Part shown: positions 37,482 to 48,303 of the stretch, in pieces
How positions within the stretch are numbered: position 1 is the stretch's first letter
How the letters are laid out: every line of letters begins with the position of its first letter
Position numbers and translations under genes: made by a program
Notes under the pieces: generated by a model
What the model was told of the DNA's origin: nothing
The model's database searches: none
The model's input: only the letters and a program-made list of their open reading frames with translations
Assembly: GCF_002087295.1 (NCBI RefSeq)
Contig: NZ_MWVI01000061.1
Location: 1 to 64,000, forward strand
Reading direction: 5' to 3'
Length of the DNA stretch: 64,000 nt
Source of the DNA: Vreelandella lionensis
GTDB lineage: Bacteria > Pseudomonadota > Gammaproteobacteria > Pseudomonadales > Halomonadaceae

Positions 37482-40400
37482 TAAGTCGCATCCTGCGGGT
37501 GGTATTCGGTATTACTACCATTGACGGAAATTAAAGCGGCAAAATCAGCCAGCGCTAGTGGTATGGACAGCAAATAGCCTTGAACAAAGTCGCAGCCGTT
37601 TTCAACTAGCCAAGTAAGCTGCGCCTGCGTCTCGACCCCTTCGCCAACAGTACAAATACCGAGTGCTTTTGCCATCCCTAAAATAGCTAGGGCAATCGCT
37701 TGATCTCCTTCATCTTTTCCGCCTAACCCATCAACAAAACTTTTATCAATTTTCAATTCTGCCAAGGGCAAGCGTTTCAAGTACGCCAGCGACGAGTAGC
37801 CGGTACCAAAATCATCTACCGCTAGCTTGATACCTGCTTCGCGCAATTTTTCGATGTTGCCAAGCGCTGCACTGGAGCGATCTACCAAAGTACTTTCGGT
37901 GATTTCAACCTGCACCAGCGAGTGCGGTACTCGATATTGCTTCAAGCAATTAAAAAGATGCGTCACAAACCGCTCTTCCTGAAAACTACGCGCTGAGACA
38001 TTCATAGCAATAGGCGGTGGGTTGAGCCCCTCATCTCGCCATGCGGCTAACTGGCGTATCAATAGCAGGGCTACATAGCGGTCGAGTTCCAGTAGCAACC
38101 CAGTGGCCTCGGCAACGGGAATAAAATCGGCGGGACTCACTGCGCCCAAGACCGGGTCGTTCCAACGCAATAGCGCTTTCGCGCCAGAGAGTCGCTGCTC
38201 AGACACGCAAGAAAATTTAAGTTGGTACACTAACCGTCACCGTTTGTTCTCCCTGCCTTCACGCAGCGCCTGCTCAATGGCTACATCGCGCATTAAACGT
38301 GCTTGAAGCTCGGGCTTGAACAGCTCAAAACGGTCACGGCCGTTCTCTTTGGCCCGATACATGGCAGTATCAGCTGCTTTGGTCAGCCCTGCTACGTCAT
38401 CACCATCATCAGGGCAAAACGCCAAACCAATGCTGGAAGTCACAAACAACGCATGTCGACGAACATCAAAGGGTTTTGAGAGCGCTTCCACAATGCGCTT
38501 GGCAACCTGCTCCGCACCTTCGATGGTGGTATCCACGAGAATAATCGTGAACTCGTCTCCCCCCAGGCGAGCCACGGTATCCATATCGCGCACTAATTCC
38601 TTTAACCGGCTTGCCACCTGAATTAAAAGTTCGTCGCCAACGTCATGCCCTAAGGTATCGTTGATGCTTTTGAAGTTATCCAGGTCAAGAAACATCAATG
38701 CGCTTAGTTGCTCACTACGCTTTGCATGAGCAATCACAACCTGCAAACGGTCCTGAAACAAGGTGCGATTAGGCAACCCAGTGAAAGCATCATGGGTAGC
38801 CAGATATTCGGCTTGGCGTTGAGACTCTTTAATATGTGTAATATCTGAAAAAACAGCCACATAAAGTGCATCATCATGGCTATCGGGTGCAATAATGTTA
38901 AGCGTTAACCATTGCGAAAAGAGCGTCCCATCACGACGTTTGTTGAAGACCTCACCCTGCCAATAGCCGTGTTGCTGTACGACATCCCATAAGACATAGC
39001 AAGTTTCAGGAGTTTGACCTCCTCCTTGGTTCTCTTCATCACAGTACAATAGGGGAAGTGCAGGTTGCCCCTCCACTTCACTAGCAAGAAACCCCGTAAT
39101 GCGACTAAAAGCGTTGTTGACCGATTGCGCCTCACCCAGGGCATTGATCACAACAATCGCTTCTCCAGCCTGCTCAAATACTTTGGCTGCCACTTGCATA
39201 TCCCGCTCAGCGTGCTTACGCGCGGTGATATCCTCTGACTCGGTCAGAATCAAGTAAGGGTGGCCTTGTTCATCACGAAGCACTTGGTGTACACACGACA
39301 TAATACGCAAGCCACCACCCTCGCTTGGTAGCAGGTGTTCTGCCTTGACTATCTGCTGATAGCGAAGTGCTTCTAGATCCCGCGACCACACTGAACCTGC
39401 ATAGGCGTCAGGAAATAACTCAAATACATTCCGCCCAATGAGCTGCTCCTGGGTTAGCCCAAACGTGTTCAAAAACTGGGGATTCGCAAAAGTATATCGT
39501 CCGTTAAGATCTTTCAGCGCAATCATCACCGTGCTGCTTTCCATCAGCGCATGCAACTGTGCCTGGGACTGGCGGAGCTTGGCCTGTACCTGGCTAAGGT
39601 CGGTAACGTCCATTAAAGTGACGACTAATAATTCAACATCTCCATGTTGATTAACTCCAGGTGTAATCAGCCGCTGGAGCAGCCTCCCATCAAGCTCGAG
39701 GATGTTCTCATCTGGCGTTGCCTGATGTGCTACCTGGATCAACGCGTCCTCTAAATCGTTAAGGACAGCAGGCAGTCTAAGCCCAGAGACATGACGCTGT
39801 AATGCCGTCGGGCGAACGCTGAAGTAGCGCGCCGCTGGAGCGTTATAGCGTTTGAGACAAAATTCGTTATCGAATACAAGCAGCGGAAAATCTAGCGCAT
39901 CATAGAGATAGGCATATTCATCATTTAGCTTAGTGAGCTCGCCAGTCTTAATATTAAGCTCTTCATTAAGGCTGATTAGCTCCTCATTGGTGGCCTGCAA
40001 CTCTTCATTGGCAGCCTCTAGCTCTTCGTTAGTTGCCTGCAATTCCTCATTGGAAGCCTGCGCCTCTTCATTGAGTGACTGCATTTCTTCATTGGCCGTC
40101 GCCAACTCTTCAATGAGCGACTGCAAGTGCTCTCGAGTAGCCTCCAACTCCTCCTCAAGGCTCTCAAGACCATCAAGTTGCGGCGGCTCCATGAGCTGGT
40201 CTAATGGCACGTTGGTGGGCTTTTCACTCTCTAAAAGTGGCGACAATACTACCAATATTCGTCGGTCATCTTCTTGCTCAGTGAGCCCCCGCACACTCAA
40301 ACGCCACCACTCGCCCTCATAGCGTCGACGCCGCCCTAGCTGAGGTATCCGTTGCTTTTGGAACTGGTGAAGCAGGGACATTAGCTCGCCACGAAAGGGG

Positions 40401-42035
40401 GCACTCATGACGTCCTGAATGCCTACTTGGGTGCGGCCTGCAGGAAAACGTAAAAAGCGCTCCACATCTCCTGCCGTATGCTGAACATTGCCGCGCGCAT
40501 CGCACAGTGCAACGGTGGCGCCCATATGGGCCACTAGCGCATCAAGCAGTTGCTGCATATCCCGATCACGCCGTTTTAAGGGCGAGGCGGCCCGCTGGGC
40601 AACCGGAGCATGTTCATTGAGTTCTCGACTTTCGCCCTGCTTGGTAAATAAGCGCTCACGTCGATCTAGTGGGGTAAACAGCGTCTCAGAGCGACCAACA
40701 CTCTCGGAGCGCCCCAAAAAGAGAACACCCGTGACTCGCAGCCCAAAATGAAAACGCTGTAGCACTTTCGTCTGAAGTTCATGATCGAAATAGATCAATA
40801 CATTGCGGCAGGTAATCAGGTTTAAGCGCAAAAACGGCGGGTCATCAAAAAGATTGTGTTTAGCAAACACAATCATATCGCGTAGGATTTTGTTGGCTTC
40901 AAAGGTGTGATCATTCTTTACAAAGTAACGCTCTAGCATAGGCTTGAGCAGCGCCTCTAGGGCTGCGCCGAGATAACCGGCCTCTACGAGCGATTTCCAG
41001 CGCGTCTTCATCAATATCAGTGGCAAAAATCTGTACAACCACTTGGCTGCTTAAAATACGCTTTGCCTCAGCGATCATTAGCGCAATCGAGTAGGCCTCC
41101 TCCCCAGTTGCACAACCCGCCACCCAGATTCTCAAAGGCGTGTTGTCCACCTGCTCGACCATATGGCGTACCGCTTTTTCAAGCGCTTCAAACGCGCTAA
41201 TATCACGAAAAAAGGCGGTAACCGATATGAGAATGTCGCGGCCTAGCTGCTCAAGTTCAGCAGGTTCACTTTCAGCTAAGGCAAGATACTGATTCATATC
41301 CGTAACATTTGTTGCTATCAAACGACGGCGTATACGTCGGCTTAAGGTACCCTGCTTATAGCCAGAAAAGTCCAGTTGACGACGCTCTTTTAGCAGCTCA
41401 AGTAGCCGCCTTGGTACCTCAATCTGATTGCCTTCAAGGCTGGCGCATTCAAGCCGGGCAAGCTTGGCCAAGCGTGACGCCATTTCTTCAACATTTAAAA
41501 TGTAATCAATAACTCCTGCGTCTATTGCAGACTGAGGCATCCCATCATATTTAGCACTTTCAGGCGTCTGCACCATGGTCACGCCGCCCGCCGCTAGAAT
41601 AGCCCGTAAACCTGCAGTGCCATCCGACCCGGTTCCTGACAGGACAATACCCACCGAGGCCTCATGAGCATCAGTGGCTAATGACACAAAGAAATCATTG
41701 ATTGAAGGCTTCGGCACTACATGCGGCAAGGCGGGTGTTGTGTAAAACACGCCCTCTTTTATAGTGGCATTGGTATTAGCAGGTACTACATAAATAACCC
41801 CTGCTTCAGGGCGCTGGAGGCTTTCAAGCCGTGTTACCCGTAGCTGGGTTTCACGGCTAAGAATATCCACTAGCATACTCTTATGGGTAGGCGAGACATG
41901 CTGCAGCACTACATACGCCACCGGCAATGCGGGATCAAGCGGACGAATCAATTTCGAGATAGCTTCGAGCCCGCCAGCAGAGGCGCCTATTCCCACCACC
42001 AATGGCGAAACGGAGGCAGAGGTTGCAGCAGTCAT
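37481..42035 (-). pseudogene. CheB-CheR-PAS-GGDEF-EAL composite signalling protein, frameshift and in-frame TGA
   Basis: About 1517 residues when joined. Order: CheB methylesterase (IGASAGGLEA, SGTGSDGTAG); CheR methyltransferase (VAGCATGEEAYSIA, FATDIDE, NLITCRNVLIYF); a long Glu/Asn-rich coiled coil (repeated TNEEL); three PAS domains; GGDEF (ARLGGDEF) followed by an EAL domain. One extra C/G at about 40979-40982 breaks CheR between IARRG and GYLGAALEALLKP. A TGA at 38237-38239 separates GGDEF from EAL in the same frame. The EAL signature itself is KAL (GAKALLRW), while NVSA, VEITES, DDFGTGYSSL, LKIDKSF, GEGVET and VQGYL are kept; loss of that Glu should weaken or abolish phosphodiesterase activity. 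No transmembrane helix. The ATG at 42035 has AAAGGAA upstream. The stop overlaps bphP. Confidence 0.88.
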
Positions 42036-42530
42036 GAGGTTCCTTTGCTAATCGAGAGATCTTTTCGCCAGTCTACACAGCTCGATAGCAAAGCTATACG
42101 GTCTCTTTCGATAAACTATCAACGTTAGCGCTGGTTAGCATATATTCGTTCAGCGCAAGTAATTTATAGGCTACTTTTAGGCGTCTGAAGCACTTTATTC
42201 ACCAACCTATCGGGCAGCTTAAAACCACTGTCTGCATCAAGGAGCACATTGGCAGTTTACGCAATTTTCTAGCTTCACGATCACACTCACCGAACGATTT
42301 GGCCTCTCCAAAGCATCGTGTATCTCATCATACCACTAGGGAGCAGCGGTTCGAAACTTACTAAAACCTTATCAACACCTAAAATTACACAGCCACTACA
42401 AATCAGTGTGATCTATACACATTACATTCATACTGTTTATGCCTTGCCACCTCCCACATTCACTGAGACTATTAGCTTACTACGCTGACAATACTTCCCC
42501 CTCCCACTCTGCCTAGACGACTCTCCCTCA
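42036..42530. other. Divergent intergenic region of the light/c-di-GMP block
   Basis: About 495 bp between the CheB-CheR-GGDEF-EAL and LOV-GGDEF-EAL starts, AT-richer than its surroundings. It must hold both promoters, but I see no convincing gene, strong palindrome or consensus promoter. No ribosome site is obvious before the ATG at 42531. Confidence 0.6.
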
Positions 42531-45500
42531 ATGGATGCACACAACCGTGAGTTAGCACTTCAGACAGGCCTGCTGATGCTACTGACCACCACCGTTATTA
42601 TCGGTGGTGCTAGCCTTGTATTCAGCGTGACACCAAGTCTGCCGCAACCCCAGGCACTGGCCGTGTTGCCCGACAGCTCACTGGTTATCCTTTTATGTGG
42701 CTTAGGGCTTAGTTCGGTCATGGCTAATTTGCCCAAGTGGCGCCGGGCATCCAGCGTTTGTTTAGCCCTCTTGGCTTTTTATACCTTGGTGCATAATGTA
42801 ATAGATGCAGGAACCGGGCACTCCTGGTTGACCGGTCAGCCCCGTCTGCCTTCCCAGGCAGTACCCACTCTCATTCTTGCTGCATTCTGTTTATGGGTCG
42901 GCCCTCAAGGCCAGTGGCAGCATCGTGTATGGCAGTTCGGGGGCGGTTTTTTGTGGCTGATCGGCACTATTACACTGGCTTATCATGCCGGAGCCAAATT
43001 ACCCAGCTGGCTACCTCGTGCGAGTGCATTACTCCCAGGGCTGCTCTGCTTCTCGTTTGGCTTGGCCATGGTCATGGTAAGCCGTAGAGTACCCCGACTT
43101 ACCTCTTCGCTTAGCAAGTCCGCAGTCACGGCAGGGATTATTGGCGTCAGCCTAAGCATGAGTGGCTGGTTTTTAATCAGCTGGAACCAGCACGAAACAA
43201 CACGTTTAGAAGCTCAACATTCACTGGAAAGCGTGACAACCAGCATTGAGCGCACGCTTAATTCACGGGCAATTGTCCTTGAACGCTTAGCAGAGCGTTG
43301 GCAAGAAGTGTTTGAGGATGAGGAGTCACGCCAGCGAGAGGTAGCACGTTACTGGAGTGATTACCCTAGTATCTTAGCGCTCGCCTACTTTAACCCTATC
43401 ACTAGGGATACTTGGCGGCGTGCTCAGCAGGGTCAAGATCTACTATGGCTTGATGACCAGTTGGTTAGCTTACCCGTACTGCGCTGGCTGAACCAACAGC
43501 AGCAATCTACACAATGGTTGCTCCCTGACCCATCGCGCCCTGAATTAGCCCTACTCGCCCTAAAGCCTTCTAATGCGCAGCGTTATCAGCTCGTCGCAGT
43601 CATTAATCTTGCTCGCCTAGTCACAAGTGAAGCCAGCATTGCAGAACAGGCATTCAGCGTTGCATATTAGCCACCACGGCGGCCACTTAGTCACTGAAGA
43701 CGGAGAGCTAACTCCGCATAGCAAGCTGCCAGAAGGGACGCCATTAAGCGAGCAGCACCTTGTTCTTCCTGGTGGGACCACACTGCACTTAAGCCTTATG
43801 CCACGCGTAGATTCGACCTTTGATCTCGCCAATTTTATTGCGGCAGGAGTAGGGCTTTCTGGACTGCTACTGACCTATCAATTAGTGCTTAGCCTTGCTT
43901 TGATGGCTGCACGTACACAGCGCTCGCTGGAGCTTGCGAAAGCAAAGGAAGCACTTGAAGACCAGCACCGAATCCAGGCGATGATCGCTCGGGACGAACC
44001 CTGCAGCGCCACTTTATTGCAGATTTGTCGTCTACTTGAGCAACAAGGCAAGCAGGTACATGTCGCTATTTGGCGCTTAGATCATACAGCCACTTACCGA
44101 GTCGAACTGCTCTCCTGCACCCTCCCATTTGCCCTTCAGGAGTCGATGCCGTTTAACGAAAGCGCTATCTCTCTAGCAACCGAGCTACACCAGCAAGGTT
44201 TAGTGGAAACGACGCTATCACTGACAGACAGCCCAGCGGTCACTGCCTTTGAAAAACTTGCCTATCAGCATGGTTATACCCAAGCGACTCTCCATGTACT
44301 CAATAGTAGCGAAACGCTACCGCTTGGCACCGTAGCGCTGTTAACTAAAGAAGCATCAAACCAACCGCACACCGCCGACGATATTGAGCCCACCCTGCTA
44401 CCAAGCGCATTAAGGTTGATGCGTCTAGCCATAGAGCGCCATAACCATCAACAGACACTACAGGATAGCGAGCAACGCTTTAGGTCACTGTTTACCCAAA
44501 ACCCTGATGGCGTATTTTCGCTGGATATTGATGGCTATTTTCAAAGCGTGAATCAATCACTGCTGACGCTACTCGCCATTAGCGAAGCCGATATTATTGG
44601 CAGTCATTTGTACACCATGGTGCCCACCGAACAATGTGAGGCTATCAATGACGCCTTTAGCCACGCATTAACGGGTATCGCCCAACGGTTTGAAATTGAA
44701 ATAGCCAGCCGGTCAGGCGACCTACATTACGTCGATATCTCATTTTTACCCACTGTGGTAATGGATAATGTTGTAGGTGTGTATGGTGTAGTGAAGGAGA
44801 TGACCGCGTTGCGCCATAACGAGGCACAGCTACGTATTTTTCAGCGCAGCTTAGAAGCAAGCAGCAACGGTGTACTGATTTGTGAAGCACGATCAGATGA
44901 TTTTCCGATCATCTACGTTAACCCTGCTTTTGTAGAGATTACCGGCTACGAGTTAGAAGAAGTACAAAACCGCAACTGCCGTTTTCTGCAAGGCCCAGAT
45001 ACAGACCCTGCTCAGATCAACGACATTCGCCAAGCCCTTGTTCAGCAGCGCGATATCAGCTTGACCATTCGTAACTACCGCAAAGATGGACGCGCCTTCT
45101 GGAACAATGTGTTTATTTCACCTGTACGGGCTAACGATGGTCACGCCACCCACTTTGTAGGCGTTATTAACGATATTTCAGAATATAAAGATCATGAAAA
45201 TGAGTGGGCTTTTCACGCCACCCACGATGCTTTGACTGGGCTTGGCAATCGCGCGCTTTTTGAAGACCGCTTACAACACGATGTAGATTTGGCAAGACGC
45301 CATCACCAACAGCTAGCGGTGTTGTTTATTGATTTGGACGAATTTAAACCTATCAATGACACTCTCGGTCATGCTGTCGGTGACCAAGTCTTGATTCATG
45401 TGGCAAGACGTTTAGAGGAAGCCATCCGCCCTTCCGATACGCTGTGTCGCTTTGGTGGCGACGAGTTTGTACTGCTACTGCCCGATTTAGATGATCCTCA

Positions 45501-46575
45501 CCATGCTCAGGAAGTTGCTGAACGCCTGCTGCTGGAGCTGGCACAACCCTATCGCATTGACCGTCATGAATTATATCTTTCTGCCAGTATCGGCATTGCG
45601 TTAAGTGATGAAGCGCTTGAAAATCCAGCGGCCCTGCTACAGCAGGCGGATATGGCGATGTATAAAGCCAAGCAGCAAGGCCGCAATACGCTGCAAACCT
45701 TTACCTACGACATTAATCAAAAACTCACCCAGCGGGTAACATTGCGCAATGATTTACAAGAGGCCATTACTCAAGAGCAGTTTGAACTGCACTACCAGCC
45801 GCTACTAACCCGCGATGGTGACATACACGGCTTCGAGGCGTTAGTCCGTTGGAACCACCCCGTCAAAGGCCGCATTTCACCTGGGCTCTTTATTCCGATT
45901 GCCGAAGAGACGGGGCAGATCATTGGCTTAAGCCAGTGGGTAATGGAGCGCGCTGCCAAAGATTTTTTAAAGCTACAGCCACTACTACCCAATCATTGTC
46001 GAATGGCGGTAAATCTTTCTCCGATGCAGTTTCATCGTCCCAGCTTTTTAAGCTCGTTACGCAAAACCCTTGAGGTCACCGGCTTACCTCCCACGGCGCT
46101 GGAGCTTGAGCTCACCGAGGGTATTTTAATGAATGACACCGAGGCGGCTATTGATACGCTCCATGCACTGCGCGGCATGGGGATCAGTATTGCCATTGAT
46201 GATTTTGGCACTGGGTTTTCCAGTCTGAGCTATCTGCGCCATCTACCCATCGACAAAATCAAAATAGATCGCAGCTTTATCTTGAATATTGTCGAAAGCA
46301 GCAAGGATGCGGCGGTCGTACATGGGATTATTGCACTGGCGCATCACCTGGAACTGAACGTGGTAGCCGAAGGCGGAGAAACCAGCGCGCAGCAGCAACA
46401 CCTCCTGGCACTGAATTGCGATGTACTGCAAGGCTTCTTATTTGCCAACCCCCTGCCCTTTGAGCCTCTGACCCACTGGTTAGCAGTACAGCAGCAAAAC
46501 GCGCTTTCACACAGCCACCAATACAACCACTCGCAGCGCCAAGGCGCTGCTTTTTTTACGCCATTTATTTTATGA
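42531..46575 (+). pseudogene. Membrane LOV-PAS-GGDEF-EAL protein, single-base frameshift
   Basis: About 1347 residues when joined. The N-terminus has about seven hydrophobic helices (MASE-like, family not recognised), an extracytoplasmic CHASE-like stretch of about 160 residues, another helix (AAGVGLSGLLLTYQLVLSLALM), a GAF-like segment, a PAS domain (RFRSLFTQNPDGVFSLD), a LOV domain, GGDEF (CRFGGDEF) and EAL (GFEALVRW, LELELTEG, AIDDFGTGFSSL, KIKIDRSF, LQGFLF). The LOV domain has the flavin-cysteine motif NRNCRFLQGPDTD plus NYRKDG and FWNN, but FVGVIND where canonical LOV domains have FVGxQxD (Gln to Ile). Both enzymatic domains look complete. The frame breaks at about 43661, where removing one G gives AFSVHISHHGG. 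Divergent from the phytochrome operon. Confidence 0.88.
46533..46557 (+). terminator. Terminator inside the 3' end of the LOV-GGDEF-EAL frame
   Basis: GCAGCGCC-AA-GGCGCTGC is followed by seven T. It lies before the stop codon, so the last 14 residues (GAAFFTPFIL end) are encoded by the terminator itself. The native stop may have been slightly upstream. Confidence 0.85.
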
Positions 46576-46664
46576 AAATACTTTCCATAAAATAATTTTT
46601 ACGGCATACTAGCCATAAGTTTTATATACCAACGTCTATATAGCTGATCATTAGGAGTAACACG

Positions 46665-46822
46665 ATGAAATATCAGGAACAGTTTCCCACCATTTGGGAT
46701 CACCAACGAAGCCCGCTAACACTCAGGCAACCAAAAAAACCGCTGCCAAGCCGCAACCCTCGGCTCTTAAAGAGGCTTTTTTAACGATTTGGGATAGCAG
46801 CAAAACGAAAACCGCTAGCTAA
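46665..46822 (+). CDS. Small protein with repeated TIWD motif, probably frameshifted
   Basis: An ATG with a strong ribosome site (TTAGGAGTAACACG) opens MKYQEQFPTIWDH. Read straight on, the frame stops after 39 residues. A one-base shift near 46701-46709 would instead give a Lys/Ala/Pro-rich linker and the ending LKEAFLTIWDSSKTKTAS (stop 46820-46822), about 52 residues with TIWD at both ends. The motif echo in the second frame suggests that the joined version is real. No family recognised. It is a stand-alone gene in the 313-bp gap before ycgN; the rest of that gap shows nothing. Confidence 0.55.
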
Positions 46823-46888
46823 CAGTGCATTCGCCAGCGGTCTAAGCGTACGCCAAGGAAGGCTACGGCAGGGGCTCAAACATGAAAA

Positions 46889-47347
46889 TCACGACATAGG
46901 AAGAACGGCAATTATATGCTCTTCGAGTTGCCTTTCTGGCACCTCATCTTGGGACACAGCAAACCCTCTGACGCTGATGCCTTTTCGATGGACTCGTTCA
47001 GCATCGTTACTTAGTAATGGATGCCATCCTGCCAGCTTGCGACCTTCCGCCACTCGTCGGTACCCACAGGTTTGCGGCAACCAGGTAAACTCTTTTACCA
47101 GCGCTGGGGTCAGCTGGGTGCAGTCAGGCACGCTCTCAAAGCGGTTTTCATAATCGCTGCACTGGCAGCTATGAGTATCCAGCAGGCGGCACGCTACGTT
47201 AAGAATGGCCAGCTCTTGCGTCTCATCATCATGCAGCTTTAGCAAACAGCACTGACCGCAGCCGTCACACAGGGCTTCCCATTCTGGAGGCGTTAGCTCT
47301 TCCAACGAATAGTGTTCCCAGAAGCGCTCGCGCAACGCGGTTTCCAT
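46889..47347 (-). CDS. YcgN-family cysteine-cluster protein
   Basis: A 152-residue member of the UPF0260/YcgN family. Conserved cysteines occur in LCDGCGQCCLLKL, VACRLLDTHSCQCSDY, PDCTQLT and LPQTCGYR, a metal-cluster-like pattern (zinc or iron-sulfur). Function is not established. The gene is near ycgL and rnd, as in related gammaproteobacteria. Confidence 0.93.
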   Translation of the reverse strand: METALRERFWEHYSLEELTPPEWEALCDGCGQCCLLKLHDDETQELAILNVACRLLDTHSCQCSDYENRFESVPDCTQLTPALVKEFTWLPQTCGYRRVAEGRKLAGWHPLLSNDAERVHRKGISVRGFAVSQDEVPERQLEEHIIAVLPMS

Positions 47348-47406
47348 CGTCTAATCACCTCGGTTAAACGTTAACGTTAGAGGCAGGCTATAGCAGCCGG
47401 CTAATC

Positions 47407-47978
47407 TCAGCTTGTCTTACCATCACTGGTCAGCGCCTCCCGGCACTCACTCCATAACACGCTGAAATCCGCCTCTAAAGCAGTGTAGTCTTCACGCAGC
47501 CAGGGCACTAATTCAGCCAGACGGTTGGAGCCGGAAAGGCGCTGCCCGATGCCCGCCACCGCACGACATGTAAAATCAAAATCAGCGTAACGGCGCAACC
47601 AGTCGTGCTCAACCAGCACCGGCATCATCGTCGCTAGACGTTGTGGCGCGGGCCACGCGCTGAGTAATCGATAGCAGCGATCAATCAGCTGATGTTGATC
47701 AGCCCCCTCCTGCTGGCGAGAAATAAAATGATCCCACACAACATCCAGCGCAATGCCCGCATAGCGTCTTTGAGCCGAGGAGCGCGCTGCTTGGCCATCA
47801 TAACGCTAGGGTGCTGGTCTACCCAGGCATCAACTCGCCGATGGTGGCGAATGCCACAGGCAACGCTTGGCGACCAAGCAGAAAGGTCGCTGCCTTTCAC
47901 ACCATCGGCAATCAAATTACCGTAAAGAAAGCCGTCGTCCCCCGGCTGAGCCAGCCATGCGTGGGCAAGAAAGTTCAT
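47407..47978 (-). pseudogene. acpH: Acyl carrier protein phosphodiesterase AcpH, frameshifted
   Basis: Removes the phosphopantetheine arm from ACP. The N-terminal part reads MNFLAHAWLAQPGDDGFLYGNLIADGVKG and HHRRVDAWVDQHP, the HD-like metal-binding family pattern. After a frame break at about 47764-47773 the second part has RYAGIALDVVWDHFISRQQ and the helical C-terminus. One base lost (or two gained) in CTCAAAGACGCTATG explains the break; the joined product is about 190 residues. It lies upstream of ycgN and downstream of ycgL on the same strand. Confidence 0.85.
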
Positions 47979-48009
47979 CGCTTTTGCGCCACGCTAATGC
48001 GCCGATAAC

Positions 48010-48303
48010 TCACGAGCGATCTGTCGTCTGAGCGCGATGAATGTCCAGTAAGTAGGGCTCTTTGGCAGGCGGCATTTGTAGGTAAAATCCTTGCTCCTCA
48101 ATCGCAGCCATCACATCGGAGGCCTTCACGCGGGCAAGCGGCTTATCAGCGGTCAGAATCATCGTTAGCACAGGAACCGGCTTACCAAAGGTCTCCATCA
48201 GCGCCTCAGGCACTGTCTCCATTCCTTTACGCTTATCCACGTAGAGGTACATTTCGTCTTTGCGCGAGCTTTTAAAAATCTCGCATAGCAGTTTTTCGCT
48301 CAT
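48010..48303 (-). CDS. YcgL-domain protein
   Basis: A 97-residue YcgL-family protein (EIFKSSRKDEMYLYVDKRKG at the start, GFYLQMPPAKEPYL near the end). The start overlaps the rnd stop (ATGA), giving tight coupling to ribonuclease D, an arrangement common in gammaproteobacteria. Biochemical role unknown. Confidence 0.93.
   Translation of the reverse strand: MSEKLLCEIFKSSRKDEMYLYVDKRKGMETVPEALMETFGKPVPVLTMILTADKPLARVKASDVMAAIEEQGFYLQMPPAKEPYLLDIHRAQTTDRS

Noticed and set aside
38237-38239. Selenocysteine at the TGA between GGDEF and EAL
   Set aside because: The position is a linker with no redox role in these proteins and no SECIS-like hairpin was noticed downstream.
39933-40322. Serine-rich plus-strand frame with repeated SSL motifs
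   Set aside because: It is the antisense image of the Glu/Asn-rich coiled coil in the CheB-CheR protein.
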